The notes under the pieces were generated by a model. That model did no database searches and was not told the DNA's origin. It saw only the letters and a program-made list of their open reading frames with translations. DNA of 44,383 nucleotides from Mariprofundus sp. (GTDB taxonomy: Bacteria > Pseudomonadota > Zetaproteobacteria > Mariprofundales > Mariprofundaceae), in NCBI GenBank assembly GCA_030951045.1, contig JAUZQJ010000043.1:1-44383 (forward strand), read 5' to 3'. Below are positions 7,925 through 16,302 of the stretch, piece by piece (within the stretch, counting starts at the first letter, position 1; every line of letters starts with the position of its first letter). The translations under genes and the position numbers were made by a program.

Positions 7925-8460
7925 AAACCCTCGCCTTCAGGCGAAGGCTTCAGCATGGTATGATTGATTCATGGGCAAGCATTATAGGAAATCGAGCCAC
8001 AGTGTTTTCAGCATAGAAGTACATATAGTTTGGATTACTAAATATCGATACAAATTTCTGAAGGGTGACGTTGCGATCCGAACACGAGATATGATTCGGA
8101 GAATATGCACTGAAGAAAATGCTGAAATACTCTCAGGAGTTGTTAGTGATGATCATGTCCACATACTTGTATCAATAGACACATCCACTTCAATATCCAA
8201 GCTGGTACAGTATTTGAAGGGAAAGAGTTCGCGGAAACTGCAGCAAGATTTTCCACACTTAAAGACGCGTTACTGGGGTCAGCACCTATGGGCCAGAGGG
8301 TATTTTGCAGTGAGCACGGGCAACGTGTCATCAAAGATGATAGAAAAGTACATAGCTCACCATTTTGAAGAGGAAGATCAGGGCGGAGACCTATTTAGGG
8401 TCGAGTAAGGGACGACTTCTAGTCGTTATACACATTCTGTGCGCTTCAGCGCACAGTGGT
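7925..8460 (+). mobile_element. IS200-type insertion sequence
   Basis: A single transposase gene flanked by subterminal hairpins with the same TTCA loop. Left: TCGCC-TTCA-GGCGA (7931-7944). Right: TGTGCGC-TTCA-GCGCACA (8438-8455). A further ACGACT-TCT-AGTCGT hairpin lies 3 nt after the transposase stop. IS200/IS605 elements have such imperfect palindromes instead of terminal inverted repeats and make no target duplication. No tnpB is present. The outer limits given are approximate. Confidence 0.75.
7971..8408 (+). CDS. tnpA: IS200/IS605-family transposase TnpA
   Basis: A 145-aa Y1-type HUH transposase that moves its element as single-stranded DNA. The start MGKHYRKSSHSVFSIEVHIV and WITKYR are typical of the family. 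The metal-binding HUH motif is DDHVHILVS (H62, H64). The catalytic tyrosine is likely Y127 in MIEKYIAHH. The reading frame is complete and undamaged, so the element could be active. No Shine-Dalgarno precedes the ATG, which is common for IS200 transposases, whose expression is kept low. Confidence 0.95.
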   Translation: MGKHYRKSSHSVFSIEVHIVWITKYRYKFLKGDVAIRTRDMIRRICTEENAEILSGVVSDDHVHILVSIDTSTSISKLVQYLKGKSSRKLQQDFPHLKTRYWGQHLWARGYFAVSTGNVSSKMIEKYIAHHFEEEDQGGDLFRVE

Positions 8461-8693
8461 TGATTACAACAAGCTGAACATTGCATGTCCCTTTTGGCCG
8501 GAAGCTGCCGATCGCGGCGCTCTGTTTAAATCGTTCCGATTTTATTCTTCTGTACTTTAGGTGGGGTGATTGGGTTTCGAGCGAAGGCGTGGGGGTGAAT
8601 ATTACGGGTGCTCCGAAGGCAACGCATTCTATTGTGCGTTGACTGTTGCTGCTGTTTCTCCGTGCTGGCCTAGGGTCGATTTTTTGGCCGAAG
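8456..8693. other. Gene-free stretch after the IS element
   Basis: I see no supported gene in about 240 nt between the IS right hairpin and the promoter at 8694. A 91-codon minus-strand frame crosses it but resembles no family, lacks a Shine-Dalgarno and runs through the IS hairpin. Confidence 0.5.
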
Positions 8694-8722
8694 TTGAACA
8701 ATGTGCGCCGTGCATTTATAAT
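8694..8722 (+). promoter_or_regulatory. Sigma70 promoter of the radical SAM operon
   Basis: TTGAAC (8694-8699), a 17-nt spacer, then a perfect TATAAT (8717-8722). The expected start point (8729-8731) is at or next to the ATG at 8732, so the message may be leaderless. Confidence 0.8.
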
Positions 8723-8731
8723 CTTTGACTT

Positions 8732-9007
8732 ATGTCTGTTACCCTTGGATTGATGTTGCGTGTTGATAGCAACCCTGTAGCGATGCCTGTGCCGCCGCTA
8801 ATGCAGGGTGAACGGCCTGTGCGTCCGATTATTGAGGCGGAGAGAGTCGTTGAAGTCACATCGATGGCGCGCATGCGAAATAACACTCAGATTCATTACC
8901 GGGGTGATGCGCAGCCAGCCCAAGAGTCGCCAGCCATCTATTCACGTCGTGGGGCTTCGGGGCCAGCATTGCCGGAACTTAATGGCCAGTTACTTAATTT
9001 ATATGCT
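8732..9007 (+). CDS. Small hypothetical protein, coupled to radical SAM gene
   Basis: A basic, proline-rich soluble protein of up to 92 codons (frame 8732-9010 including stop). It begins MSVTLGLMLRVDSN and has no membrane segment or known motif. Two points support it as real: the strong promoter ends about 9 nt before its ATG, and its stop overlaps the next gene's start as TGATG (9008-9012). There is no Shine-Dalgarno; an alternative ATG is at 8753. I do not recognise the family, and the sequence may serve mainly to carry ribosomes to the radical SAM gene. Confidence 0.5.
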
Positions 9008-9009
9008 TG

Positions 9010-9855
9010 ATGAATAATCGCCTGAACAGTAAAAATCATGATCGTGATGCTGCTGGAATGCTGTATGTGTACCCGGTAATTTCCCGGCGCGCTGGCGGTG
9101 TCTCTGTTGGTATCAACCTTAATCCGAACAATGCCTGTAACTGGCATTGTGCCTATTGTCAGGTGCCTGATTTGCAGCGTGGAGTAGCCCCTGATATTGA
9201 TTTATCTCTCTTGCGAGCTGAGTTGGAGCGCTTGCTGTCTGGCATTATTTCGGGTGATTTTATGCGAGAGCGCGTGCCGGAAGAATGTCGAACGCTCTGT
9301 GATGTGGCTATTTCCGGAAACGGGGAGCCTACCAGTTGCAGTCAGTTTGATGTTGTGGTGCAAATCATTGTTGAAGTAATGAATGGGTTTGGACTTGATG
9401 TGCCGTTGCGATTGATTACCAATGCTTCTTATGTTCATAAAGCGCATGTTCAGGGTGGCTTGGCTTTGATGGCACAGCATCATGGTGAAGCGTGGGTGAA
9501 GGTGGATAGTGTTACCGATGCCGGTATTCAGCGTATTAATGGTGTTGCTCTGGGGGTGGGTCGTTTGCGGCGGCAGCTTGATTCGGTGGCGGCGGTTTGC
9601 CCTGTGTGGATTCAGACCTGTATGTTTAACTGGCAGGGAGAGGCGCCTTGTGAATCCGAGGTGGTCGCATATATCGATTTTCTGAAAACACTGCTGCGTG
9701 ATGGCGTGCCGATTTGCGGGGTATTATTGTATGGTCTGGCGCGGCCTTCTTTGCAGGAGGAGGCTATGTATCTCTCCACACTTGAGCATGAATGGATGCA
9801 GGCGATGGCTGACAAGATTCGGCAAGCCGGCCTTGAAGTGAAATTATCTGTATGA
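9010..9855 (+). CDS. Radical SAM domain protein, function unassigned
   Basis: A 281-aa radical S-adenosylmethionine enzyme. The [4Fe-4S] motif is C-x3-C-x2-C in NACNWHCAYCQ (C43, C47, C50). A glycine-rich SAM-binding strand follows as VAISGNGEPT. LRLITNASYV and WVKVDSVTD are typical of the barrel strands. No C-terminal auxiliary cluster is obvious. The N-terminal stretch VYPVISRRAGGVSVGINLNP is shared by a set of proteobacterial radical SAM proteins whose substrate I cannot name. The ATG at 9010 overlaps the stop of the small upstream ORF; a TTG one codon earlier is less likely. Confidence 0.88.
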   Translation: MNNRLNSKNHDRDAAGMLYVYPVISRRAGGVSVGINLNPNNACNWHCAYCQVPDLQRGVAPDIDLSLLRAELERLLSGIISGDFMRERVPEECRTLCDVAISGNGEPTSCSQFDVVVQIIVEVMNGFGLDVPLRLITNASYVHKAHVQGGLALMAQHHGEAWVKVDSVTDAGIQRINGVALGVGRLRRQLDSVAAVCPVWIQTCMFNWQGEAPCESEVVAYIDFLKTLLRDGVPICGVLLYGLARPSLQEEAMYLSTLEHEWMQAMADKIRQAGLEVKLSV

Positions 9856-9874
9856 TCTGGTTTCTCTGCGTAGT

Positions 9875-10564
9875 TTAAAAGTCAGCTAGCAGATCTTCGA
9901 GTACTTCTACATTAATACGCATTCTACCACGACCTTCGCCTTGTCTGAGGATATCATCCCTTTTAAGCTGGCTGATAGCGCGTGAAATGGTTTCACGGCT
10001 GGTTGAAAGTTGATCTGCCAGTAGCTGATGGGTGGGCAATACGGTGTCGCACCAGCCGTCCGCATCTTGCTGGCTAAACCGGTGGCAGTGATCGACCAAG
10101 TAGGTGTAAAGGCGATGCGGCACATCCATGCTGCTGACGCGTTTGAGCATGCCGCTGGTTTTTCGTAGTCGAGCGGCTGTTTCTGTGAGTAGTTTTAATG
10201 AAATTCTAGGTTGATCAAGCAGCAGAGGGACCAGATCACTTCTGCGAATATTGGCGAATTTACAATCTCCCATGGTAGTGACATTGGCTGAACGTGGCTC
10301 TTCATCAAGTAGGGACATTTCGCCAAAAAATGAAGCTTTACCGAGCAGGGCCAATACCACTTCGCGGCCATCCATGGAGTAGGTGGAGACTTTTACTTCA
10401 CCGGATAAGATAATATACAGTGAGTTTCCGGGTTCGAATTCTTGTACTACGATGCTCTTTTTTGGAACCTCGATACTGGATGCAAGCGCGGCTACCGCTT
10501 CCAATTCGTCATCATCAAGCTCTGTAAAAAGTGGAACTTTCCTGAGCGTATCAATCATTGCCAT
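9875..10564 (-). CDS. Crp/Fnr-family transcriptional regulator
   Basis: A 229-aa regulator. The N-terminal cyclic-nucleotide-binding fold carries PLFTELDDDELEAVA and a phosphate-cassette-like segment GKASFFGEMSLLDEEPRSAN, which resembles the cAMP-binding signature (FGE..L....RSA). The C-terminal winged helix contains QLLADQLSTSRETISRAISQ. The FNR N-terminal cysteine cluster is absent, so it is not an FNR-type oxygen sensor. The ATG at 10564 has GGAG 6 nt upstream and is preferred to the longer frame reaching 10594. The start overlaps the stop of the DUF190 gene by 14 nt, indicating one operon. The ligand is unknown. Confidence 0.92.
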   Translation of the reverse strand: MAMIDTLRKVPLFTELDDDELEAVAALASSIEVPKKSIVVQEFEPGNSLYIILSGEVKVSTYSMDGREVVLALLGKASFFGEMSLLDEEPRSANVTTMGDCKFANIRRSDLVPLLLDQPRISLKLLTETAARLRKTSGMLKRVSSMDVPHRLYTYLVDHCHRFSQQDADGWCDTVLPTHQLLADQLSTSRETISRAISQLKRDDILRQGEGRGRMRINVEVLEDLLADF

Positions 10565-10898
10565 GCGTTGCTCCGTTGGTGTCGATGCAACCAAGTCTGA
10601 TTGAAACAGGCCATGTGGCTACAGTGCATCCGCCCAGGTGTGCTTGCATCTGTGTTAGTGCGCTTTCTACACGCTCGCTTGTGTCGATGGCTTCAATCAT
10701 AAGTGGTAGATCATTGGATAGCGCTAAAAATGATGTGGAGTGTACGCCGTTTTGTCCTATGCCTTCTATGCCGCGCAATACGGAGACGCCTCTGAGTCCG
10801 GCGTCGTGGCAGAGTTTGAGAATGCTTTCCATGGCTGGTTGGCCATCAATTTTACTGGATTCATGCAGGTAGATGCGCAGACAGCTTGCTTCTGTCAT
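10551..10898 (-). CDS. DUF190 (PII-like) protein
   Basis: A 115-aa protein of the DUF190 family, which adopts a ferredoxin-like fold related to PII signalling proteins. Visible signatures are CLRIYLHESSKIDGQPAMES, then LCHDAGLRGVSVLRGIEGIG. Family members are often next to crcB fluoride channels; none is present here. AAGGAG lies 11 nt before the ATG. The overlap with the downstream Crp-family gene suggests coupled translation of a possible nucleotide-sensing protein and its regulator, but the functional link is inference. Confidence 0.85.
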   Translation of the reverse strand: MTEASCLRIYLHESSKIDGQPAMESILKLCHDAGLRGVSVLRGIEGIGQNGVHSTSFLALSNDLPLMIEAIDTSERVESALTQMQAHLGGCTVATWPVSIRLGCIDTNGATHGND

Positions 10899-11271
10899 GG
10901 GTATGATGGCTCCTTTGCGTGGTGTGATTCAAGATAGTGCAAGTAGTATGTATGCAGATTGATCAGGTGACAAGAGTTAGGCTTCTGATTGCAGGGTGAT
11001 CGCATTCCATGCCTCGGGCGGCGCTCCTTTCGCTGCGCCATCTGCGGCAGTAGAGCGGGACTAAAGCCGCGTCTCCAAACCTGAGTGGATTGAATAGAGT
11101 AAAGGGGTTTAACGCGTTATATGTGCTTGTCGTTGTTTGGGGTAACACTGCGTCCTCTGTGGTGAAGGGGCTGAATCATGATCGTAAACAGGGAGTTTTT
11201 AATGCGATTGCTCTGTCCTGGCTTCTATCGGCGTGCTTGAATTGCATGGCGATCACTGCTGGAGTGAGGGC
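10899..11271. other. Divergent gene-free region
   Basis: A 373-nt region between the divergent DUF190 and Rieske genes. It contains a GC-rich stretch with GGCGC (11020-11024) and GCGCC (11035-11039) able to pair, and a palindromic TGAATCATGATCG area near 11172. I could not find a well-spaced promoter or an intact gene. The 61-codon frame at 10963-11148 (minus) is not supported. Confidence 0.45.
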
Positions 11272-11646
11272 ATGAATGATGATGAAAATTGGCAGGTGGT
11301 GCCACGGCCAGCGGAGGGAGAGGCGGTCTGTTTTGATCTGCAGGCGACGATGTCTCTTTCTGATGGGGCAGAAGTGGAGTTGGTAGAGCAAGGTTTTTTG
11401 CTCTGTTTTCAAGGTGAGTTGCGAGCCTGGCGCAATCACTGCCCGCATGCAGGCTCTCCGCTGGACTGGGTTCCAGGTCAGTTTTTTAGTGATGATGGTG
11501 AGTCTTTGGTTTGTCATACACATCATGCGCTATTTCAGCCTTTGTCGGGTGAGTGTCTGGCCGGACCCTGTCCGCGGGGTTTGTATCCTTTATCTATTCA
11601 GGTGTTGGAAGAGGGGGTGGCGGTTCCATTGCGTGTTCATTTGTAA
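11272..11646 (+). CDS. Rieske [2Fe-2S] domain protein
   Basis: A 124-aa soluble ferredoxin-like Rieske protein. The two cluster-binding boxes are C57-P-H59 (NHCPHAGSPLDW) and C81-H-T-H84 (VCHTHHALFQPLSGECLAGP). A third short box, CPRGLYPL, is typical of small stand-alone Rieske ferredoxins. No signal peptide or membrane anchor is seen, so it is not a cytochrome bc1 subunit. The ATG at 11272 follows TGGAGTGAGGGC, a good ribosome-binding site; a GTG at 11233 opens the frame further but lacks one. It is 242 nt upstream of nuoA, on the same strand. The electron partner is unknown. Confidence 0.9.
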   Translation: MNDDENWQVVPRPAEGEAVCFDLQATMSLSDGAEVELVEQGFLLCFQGELRAWRNHCPHAGSPLDWVPGQFFSDDGESLVCHTHHALFQPLSGECLAGPCPRGLYPLSIQVLEEGVAVPLRVHL

Positions 11647-11703
11647 TGAAGTCGTAATAAGGTTGTCTGCGGCCGCGATGATGGCTTTTAAGAAAGTTAT
11701 CAA

Positions 11704-11841
11704 TTGTAAAGCTTGGTTTTTTTCAGTAAAAATGCTTAGGATGCGGCCATAAAGGAGTCTCGAATACCATATTTTTAGTGCGGCTTTTTAACGCTGTAGA
11801 GTGTTGTAAAACTTGACCGATATGGATGTCGGTGGTAGCAA
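11704..11841 (+). promoter_or_regulatory. Possible nuo promoter region
   Basis: Two weak sigma70-like matches lie upstream of nuoA: TTGTAA-N17-TAAAAA (11704-11732) and TTGACC-N17-TAGCAA (11813-11841). Neither is convincing alone. The region is AT-rich and contains no gene. Confidence 0.3.
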
Positions 11842-11888
11842 GCACCCGCACGAAAAAAGGGTAGTTTTGGGCTTCAGGGAGGGGATTC

Positions 11889-12260
11889 ATGGGCGCGGAG
11901 TATCTCGCCAATCAATATGCACCAATCTTTATTTTTATACTCATTGCGCTTGCAATGGGTGCTGCTCCTCTTGCTTTAACCTTTCTCATTGCTGAGCAGA
12001 AGCCGAATGCAGAGAAACTTTCTGCCTACGAATGTGGTTTTGAAGCATTTGAAGATGCCAGACTGCAAATTGATGTTCGGTTCTATTTATTAGCTATATT
12101 ATTTGTTATTTTTGACCTTGAAAGCGCGTTTCTGTTTCCATGGGCTATCGTGCTGGATCAGATCGGCCTGTTTGGCTTTGTTGAAATGGTGATGTTTCTT
12201 GTGATCCTGTTGGTTGGATATGTTTACGCTTGGAAGAAGGGAGCCTTGCAATGGGAATAG
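11889..12260 (+). CDS. nuoA: NADH-quinone oxidoreductase subunit A
   Basis: First gene of complex I. Small membrane subunit (123 aa) with three predicted helices. The family signature loop between helices 1 and 2 is present: [20 protein letters not shown], followed by [20 protein letters not shown]. The conserved cysteine of this loop is intact. GGAGGGG stands just before the ATG. The end overlaps nuoB by 10 nt. Confidence 0.97.
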   Translation: MGAEYLANQYAPIFIFILIALAMGAAPLALTFLIAEQKPNAEKLSAYECGFEAFEDARLQIDVRFYLLAILFVIFDLESAFLFPWAIVLDQIGLFGFVEMVMFLVILLVGYVYAWKKGALQWE

Positions 12261-12727
12261 AAGGCGTTCTTGAAAAAGGTTTTATTACCACTACAGCAGA
12301 TAAGCTGATCAACGGCGCGCGTGCTGGTTCATTGTGGCCGATGACATTTGGTTTGGCGTGTTGTGCTGTTGAGATGATGCATGCCGGCGCTTCGCGTTAT
12401 GATCTGGATCGTTTCGGTATCGTGTTCCGCCCATCTCCACGTCAGGCTGATGTGATGGTGGTAGCTGGTACGTTGTGTAACAAGATGGCTCCGGCACTGC
12501 GCAAAGTCTATGATCAGATGTCTGAACCTCGTTGGGTTATTTCGATGGGTTCATGTGCCAATGGTGGTGGTTATTACCATTATTCATATTCGGTGACACG
12601 TGGCTGTGACCGTATTGTACCAGTAGATATATATGTGCCGGGTTGTCCTCCGACCGCAGAAGCATTGCTTTATGGCTTTATTCAGTTGCAGGAAAAAATC
12701 AAGCGCACCAATACGATTGCTCGGTAG
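12251..12727 (+). CDS. nuoB: NADH-quinone oxidoreductase subunit B
   Basis: A 158-aa peripheral-arm subunit carrying cluster N2, the last iron-sulfur centre before quinone. Its four ligands are present: tandem C37-C38 ([11 protein letters not shown]), C102 ([10 protein letters not shown]) and C132 ([13 protein letters not shown]). The ATG at 12251 lies inside the end of nuoA and is preceded by GGGAG, indicating coupled translation. A longer frame from 12230 is not needed. Confidence 0.97.
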   Translation: MGIEGVLEKGFITTTADKLINGARAGSLWPMTFGLACCAVEMMHAGASRYDLDRFGIVFRPSPRQADVMVVAGTLCNKMAPALRKVYDQMSEPRWVISMGSCANGGGYYHYSYSVTRGCDRIVPVDIYVPGCPPTAEALLYGFIQLQEKIKRTNTIAR

Positions 12728-12730
12728 GTA

Positions 12731-13348
12731 ATGATGACAGAGAAATTGCAGGACGACATTGGTATAAGTGCATCGGCGGAAGTTTCTTCTGTGGTTGCGG
12801 GTTTGCGTGATAAGTTTGGTGATCTGGTGCTGGATGCAAGTGAAGGGCTGGATTGTCAGGTGGTGCTGCTGCATCGGGATGCGATTGCAGAGGCGTGTCA
12901 TTATTTGAAAAATGAACATGCATTTGAACAGGTGATGGATATTTGCGGTGTCGATCTCTCTGAGATGCCGGGCTGGCCTGAAGATGCGCCACGTTTTGAA
13001 GTTGTCTATCATCTGCTTTCAGTGTCAAAAAATGAACGCCTGCGTTTGAAAGTGGGTGTGAATGAGCGCGAATTGGTTGATTCGGTGACTGAGGTGTGGT
13101 CCACAGCTAACTGGTTCGAGCGTGAAGCATTCGATATGTATGGTATTATCTTTAACCATCATCCTGATTTGCGTCGTTTGCTTACCGATTATGGTTTTGA
13201 AGGGCATCCGTTGCGTAAAGATTTTCCTGTTACAGGTCGTGTTGAAATGTTCTTTGATGAAGCGCAGTGGCGCTGCGTGTATCGACCCAATGAAGTGCAA
13301 GAGCGCGTGTTGGTAGATCGTACATGGCCGGGAGTTGACCGTGGCTGA
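12731..13348 (+). CDS. nuoC: NADH-quinone oxidoreductase subunit C
   Basis: The 30-kDa peripheral-arm subunit, 205 aa, separate from nuoD rather than fused as in E. coli. The signature [20 protein letters not shown] is intact near residues 131-150. The N-terminus has two adjacent ATG codons (12731 and 12734), and GGTAGG precedes them. The end overlaps nuoD by 8 nt. Confidence 0.96.
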   Translation: MMTEKLQDDIGISASAEVSSVVAGLRDKFGDLVLDASEGLDCQVVLLHRDAIAEACHYLKNEHAFEQVMDICGVDLSEMPGWPEDAPRFEVVYHLLSVSKNERLRLKVGVNERELVDSVTEVWSTANWFEREAFDMYGIIFNHHPDLRRLLTDYGFEGHPLRKDFPVTGRVEMFFDEAQWRCVYRPNEVQERVLVDRTWPGVDRG

Positions 13349-14519
13349 AATTAAGAATTATACGCTGAATTTTGGTCCTCAGCATCCTGCTGCACATGGT
13401 GTGTTGCGTTTGGTGCTTGAGCTGGACGGTGAGGTGGTTGAAAAGGCTGACCCGCATATCGGACTACTGCATCGCGGTACCGAAAAACTATTTGAATACA
13501 AAACTTATCTGCAAAATGTGCCATATTTTGACCGCTTTGATTATGTCTCGATGATGGCTAATGAGCATGCTTATGCATTGGGTGTTGAGAAGTTATTGGG
13601 CGTCGAAGCACCTGAACGGGCGCAGTATATTCGCGTGATGTATGCTGAATTAACACGTATTCTTAACCATACTATGTGGTTGGGCGCGGTGGCGCTGGAT
13701 ATCGGTGCTATGACCGTTTTCTTGTATTGTTTCCGAGAACGTGAAGATATTTTTGATTATTACGAGGAAGTCAGTGGTGCGCGTATGCATGCTGCCTATT
13801 TCCGTCCTGGTGGCGTATCAAAAGATCTACCGGATGGGTTGTTGGATAAAATCAAAGGTTTTACCGAACGCTTTCCAACCTATGTTGATGAGTATGAAAC
13901 ACTGTTAACTGAAAATCGTATCTGGAAACAGCGCAATGTGGATATTGCCATTGTGGATGAAAAAGCTGCACTGGATTGGGGCTTTACCGGCCCGATGATT
14001 CGCGGTTCCGGTGTTGAATGGGACCTCCGCAAAAAGCAGCCGTATGATGTGTACGATAAGATGGACTTTGATATTCCTGTAGGCGTGACGGGCGATTGTT
14101 ATGACCGTTACCTAGTGCGTGTGGAAGAGATGCGCGAGTCAAATCGCATTATTCGCCAGTGCATTGAGTGGCTGGAAAAAAACCCCGGGCCTGTAAAGGT
14201 TGATGATCTGAAACTGACCAACCCGCGTCGCGCTGATATGAAAGCGGATATGGAAGCGTTGATTCATCACTTCAAATATTTTCAGGAGGGTTTTCATGTC
14301 CCGAAAGGTGAAGTGTATCAAGCTGTGGAGCATCCAAAGGGCGAGTTTGCGGTGTATATTGTCTCTGATGGGTCTAATAAGCCGTACCGTATGAAAGTGC
14401 GTGCGCCTGGTTTTGCCCATATTGAAGCGCTGGATTATATGATTCGTGGCCACATGGTTGCTGATGTTGTGGCGATTCTTGGTACGCAGGATATTGTATT
14501 TGGGGAGGTTGACCGATGA
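13341..14519 (+). CDS. nuoD: NADH-quinone oxidoreductase subunit D
   Basis: The 49-kDa subunit (392 aa) that forms the quinone site with NuoB. Recognised blocks: [20 protein letters not shown] at the N-terminus, [12 protein letters not shown], and the C-terminal DIVFGEVDR ending. The GTG at 13341 is chosen because GGGAG lies 6 nt upstream; a TTG two codons earlier sits too near it. Overlaps nuoC upstream and nuoE downstream (ATGA at 14516-14519). Confidence 0.97.
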   Translation: MAEIKNYTLNFGPQHPAAHGVLRLVLELDGEVVEKADPHIGLLHRGTEKLFEYKTYLQNVPYFDRFDYVSMMANEHAYALGVEKLLGVEAPERAQYIRVMYAELTRILNHTMWLGAVALDIGAMTVFLYCFREREDIFDYYEEVSGARMHAAYFRPGGVSKDLPDGLLDKIKGFTERFPTYVDEYETLLTENRIWKQRNVDIAIVDEKAALDWGFTGPMIRGSGVEWDLRKKQPYDVYDKMDFDIPVGVTGDCYDRYLVRVEEMRESNRIIRQCIEWLEKNPGPVKVDDLKLTNPRRADMKADMEALIHHFKYFQEGFHVPKGEVYQAVEHPKGEFAVYIVSDGSNKPYRMKVRAPGFAHIEALDYMIRGHMVADVVAILGTQDIVFGEVDR

Positions 14520-15028
14520 GTGCGGATGCGGTTTATTCTCAAGAAGCACGCTTCAGTGATGAGCGCCTGAGCGAAATAGCGGAGCTGGTGAAGCGTTATC
14601 CCGGAGCGCAGTCGGCCTTGATGCCTGTATTATATATGGCGCAGGAAGATTTTGGTTATATCTCCATGGATGCACAAAAGATGATTGCTGAAGTGCTGGG
14701 GCTTCGTTTGATGAAAGTGCGTGAAGTGGTGACTTTTTATACGATGTTTAAAGAGCAACCTACCGGTAAATATCTTTTGGAAGTGTGTACCAATGCCGGC
14801 TGTATGCTCAATGGTGCCAATGAGCTCGTCGCGCATATGTGCGAAACATTAGGTATTAAACAGGGTGAAACCACTGCTGATGGTTTGTTTACCATTGCGG
14901 AAGTGGAATGTGCGGGAGCATGTGCTGGCGCACCTGTTGTGCAGGTGAATAATACCTATCATGAAAAAGTTACGGCTGCTGACATGGATGCTTTGATTAC
15001 TAAGGTTCGTGATGGAGGTGCGGCATGA
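14516..15028 (+). CDS. nuoE: NADH-quinone oxidoreductase subunit E
   Basis: The 24-kDa thioredoxin-fold subunit, 170 aa, with the off-pathway [2Fe-2S] cluster N1a. Its ligands are C91 and C96 (C-x4-C in VCTNAGC) and C132 and C136 (C-x3-C in ECAGAC). [11 protein letters not shown] is the family helix before them. It overlaps nuoD and nuoF by ATGA at both ends. Confidence 0.97.
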   Translation: MSADAVYSQEARFSDERLSEIAELVKRYPGAQSALMPVLYMAQEDFGYISMDAQKMIAEVLGLRLMKVREVVTFYTMFKEQPTGKYLLEVCTNAGCMLNGANELVAHMCETLGIKQGETTADGLFTIAEVECAGACAGAPVVQVNNTYHEKVTAADMDALITKVRDGGAA

Positions 15029-16302
15029 CCATTTCCTCTGACCCTAAACAGGTAAAACAGATCTGTTTCGATAACATCAATGTGCCGGATATGAATACGC
15101 TGGCCGTGGCACAGAAACACGGTGCATATGCATTTCTATCTACTGTACTCAAAGAGTTCAATCCAAGTAAAATTATTGATGAAATGAAAACATCCGGATT
15201 GCGTGGACGTGGCGGGGCAGGTTTCCCAACTGGTCTGAAATGGTCATTTGTGCCGCGAAACACCGGTAAGCCAACATATCTGTTATGCAATGCAGATGAA
15301 GGTGAACCTGGTACATTCAAAGACCGGGATATTATGCGCTTTGATCCACATCTGCTGATTGAAGGCATGATCATGGCTGGTTTTGCGCTCGATGTGAAAG
15401 ATGCTTATATCTATGTGCGTGGTGAATTTGTGCATGAAGTGAATGTCATGAATGCAGCCATTAAAGAAGCTTATGCGGCCAATCTACTGGGCGAAAATAT
15501 CCTTGGCAGTGATTATAGTATGAATCTTACTGTGCATCGTGGCGCTGGCGCTTATGTATGTGGTGAAGAGACAGCTTTGATTGAATCATTGGAAGGCAAA
15601 CCGGGTCGCCCGCGCTTTAAACCACCATTCCCTGCTATTGAAGGCTTTTATGGCTGTCCAACGGTAGTCAATAATGTGGAAACACTGGCGACAGTACCTG
15701 CGATTCTGGAACTTGGCGGTGACTGGCATGCGGCTATTGGTATTCCCAACAATGCGGGTTGCAAGATTTTCTCAGTGTCAGGTCATGTGAATAAGCCGGG
15801 TAATTATGAAGTGCCGATGGGCACATCACTGAAAACATTGATTGAGGACTATTGTGGTGGTCTTCAGCATGGAACAGTGCCAAAAGTTATTATTCCGGGC
15901 GGCTCTTCTACACCATGGCTACTGGGCGAACATTATGATACTCCGCTTACCTATGATGATTTGATGAAAGCGGGTTCGTTTCTGGGGTCAGGAGCCATTA
16001 TTGTGATGGATGAAACGGCTGACTTGGTGGCGTTTACACGTCGTTTGACGCATTTCTATGCGCATGAATCATGTGGTCAGTGCACACCATGTCGTGAAGG
16101 TACTGGTTGGCTGGAACGTGTGATTACACGTGTTGAAAATGGTCAGGGAACGCAGGAAGATGTAACCGTATTGGGTGATGCTGCAACGCATATGGCAGGA
16201 CGCACTATTTGTGCACTGGCTGAAGGTGCAGCGGCACCGGTGTTGTCATTACTTAAACATTTTCCTGAAGATGTACAAGCTTGTTTGGGAGAGAATGCGT
16301 AA
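15025..16302 (+). CDS. nuoF: NADH-quinone oxidoreductase subunit F
   Basis: The 51-kDa NADH-oxidising subunit (425 aa). The FMN/NADH site is GLRGRGGAGFPTGLKW and NADEGEPGTFKDRDI. Cluster N3 ligands are C350, C353, C356 (ESCGQCTPCREG) and C396 (TICAL). All catalytic features are present. Its TAA overlaps the nuoG ATG by one base (TAATG). Confidence 0.98.
   Translation: MTISSDPKQVKQICFDNINVPDMNTLAVAQKHGAYAFLSTVLKEFNPSKIIDEMKTSGLRGRGGAGFPTGLKWSFVPRNTGKPTYLLCNADEGEPGTFKDRDIMRFDPHLLIEGMIMAGFALDVKDAYIYVRGEFVHEVNVMNAAIKEAYAANLLGENILGSDYSMNLTVHRGAGAYVCGEETALIESLEGKPGRPRFKPPFPAIEGFYGCPTVVNNVETLATVPAILELGGDWHAAIGIPNNAGCKIFSVSGHVNKPGNYEVPMGTSLKTLIEDYCGGLQHGTVPKVIIPGGSSTPWLLGEHYDTPLTYDDLMKAGSFLGSGAIIVMDETADLVAFTRRLTHFYAHESCGQCTPCREGTGWLERVITRVENGQGTQEDVTVLGDAATHMAGRTICALAEGAAAPVLSLLKHFPEDVQACLGENA

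Noticed and set aside
8426-8701. 91-codon minus-strand ORF
   Set aside because: Runs through the IS hairpin, has no recognisable family and no Shine-Dalgarno.
9875-10564. FNR-type oxygen sensor
   Set aside because: No N-terminal cysteine cluster; only scattered cysteines.
10963-11148. 61-codon minus-strand ORF in the DUF190-Rieske gap
   Set aside because: Composition dominated by a GC-rich hairpin area; no start signal or family.
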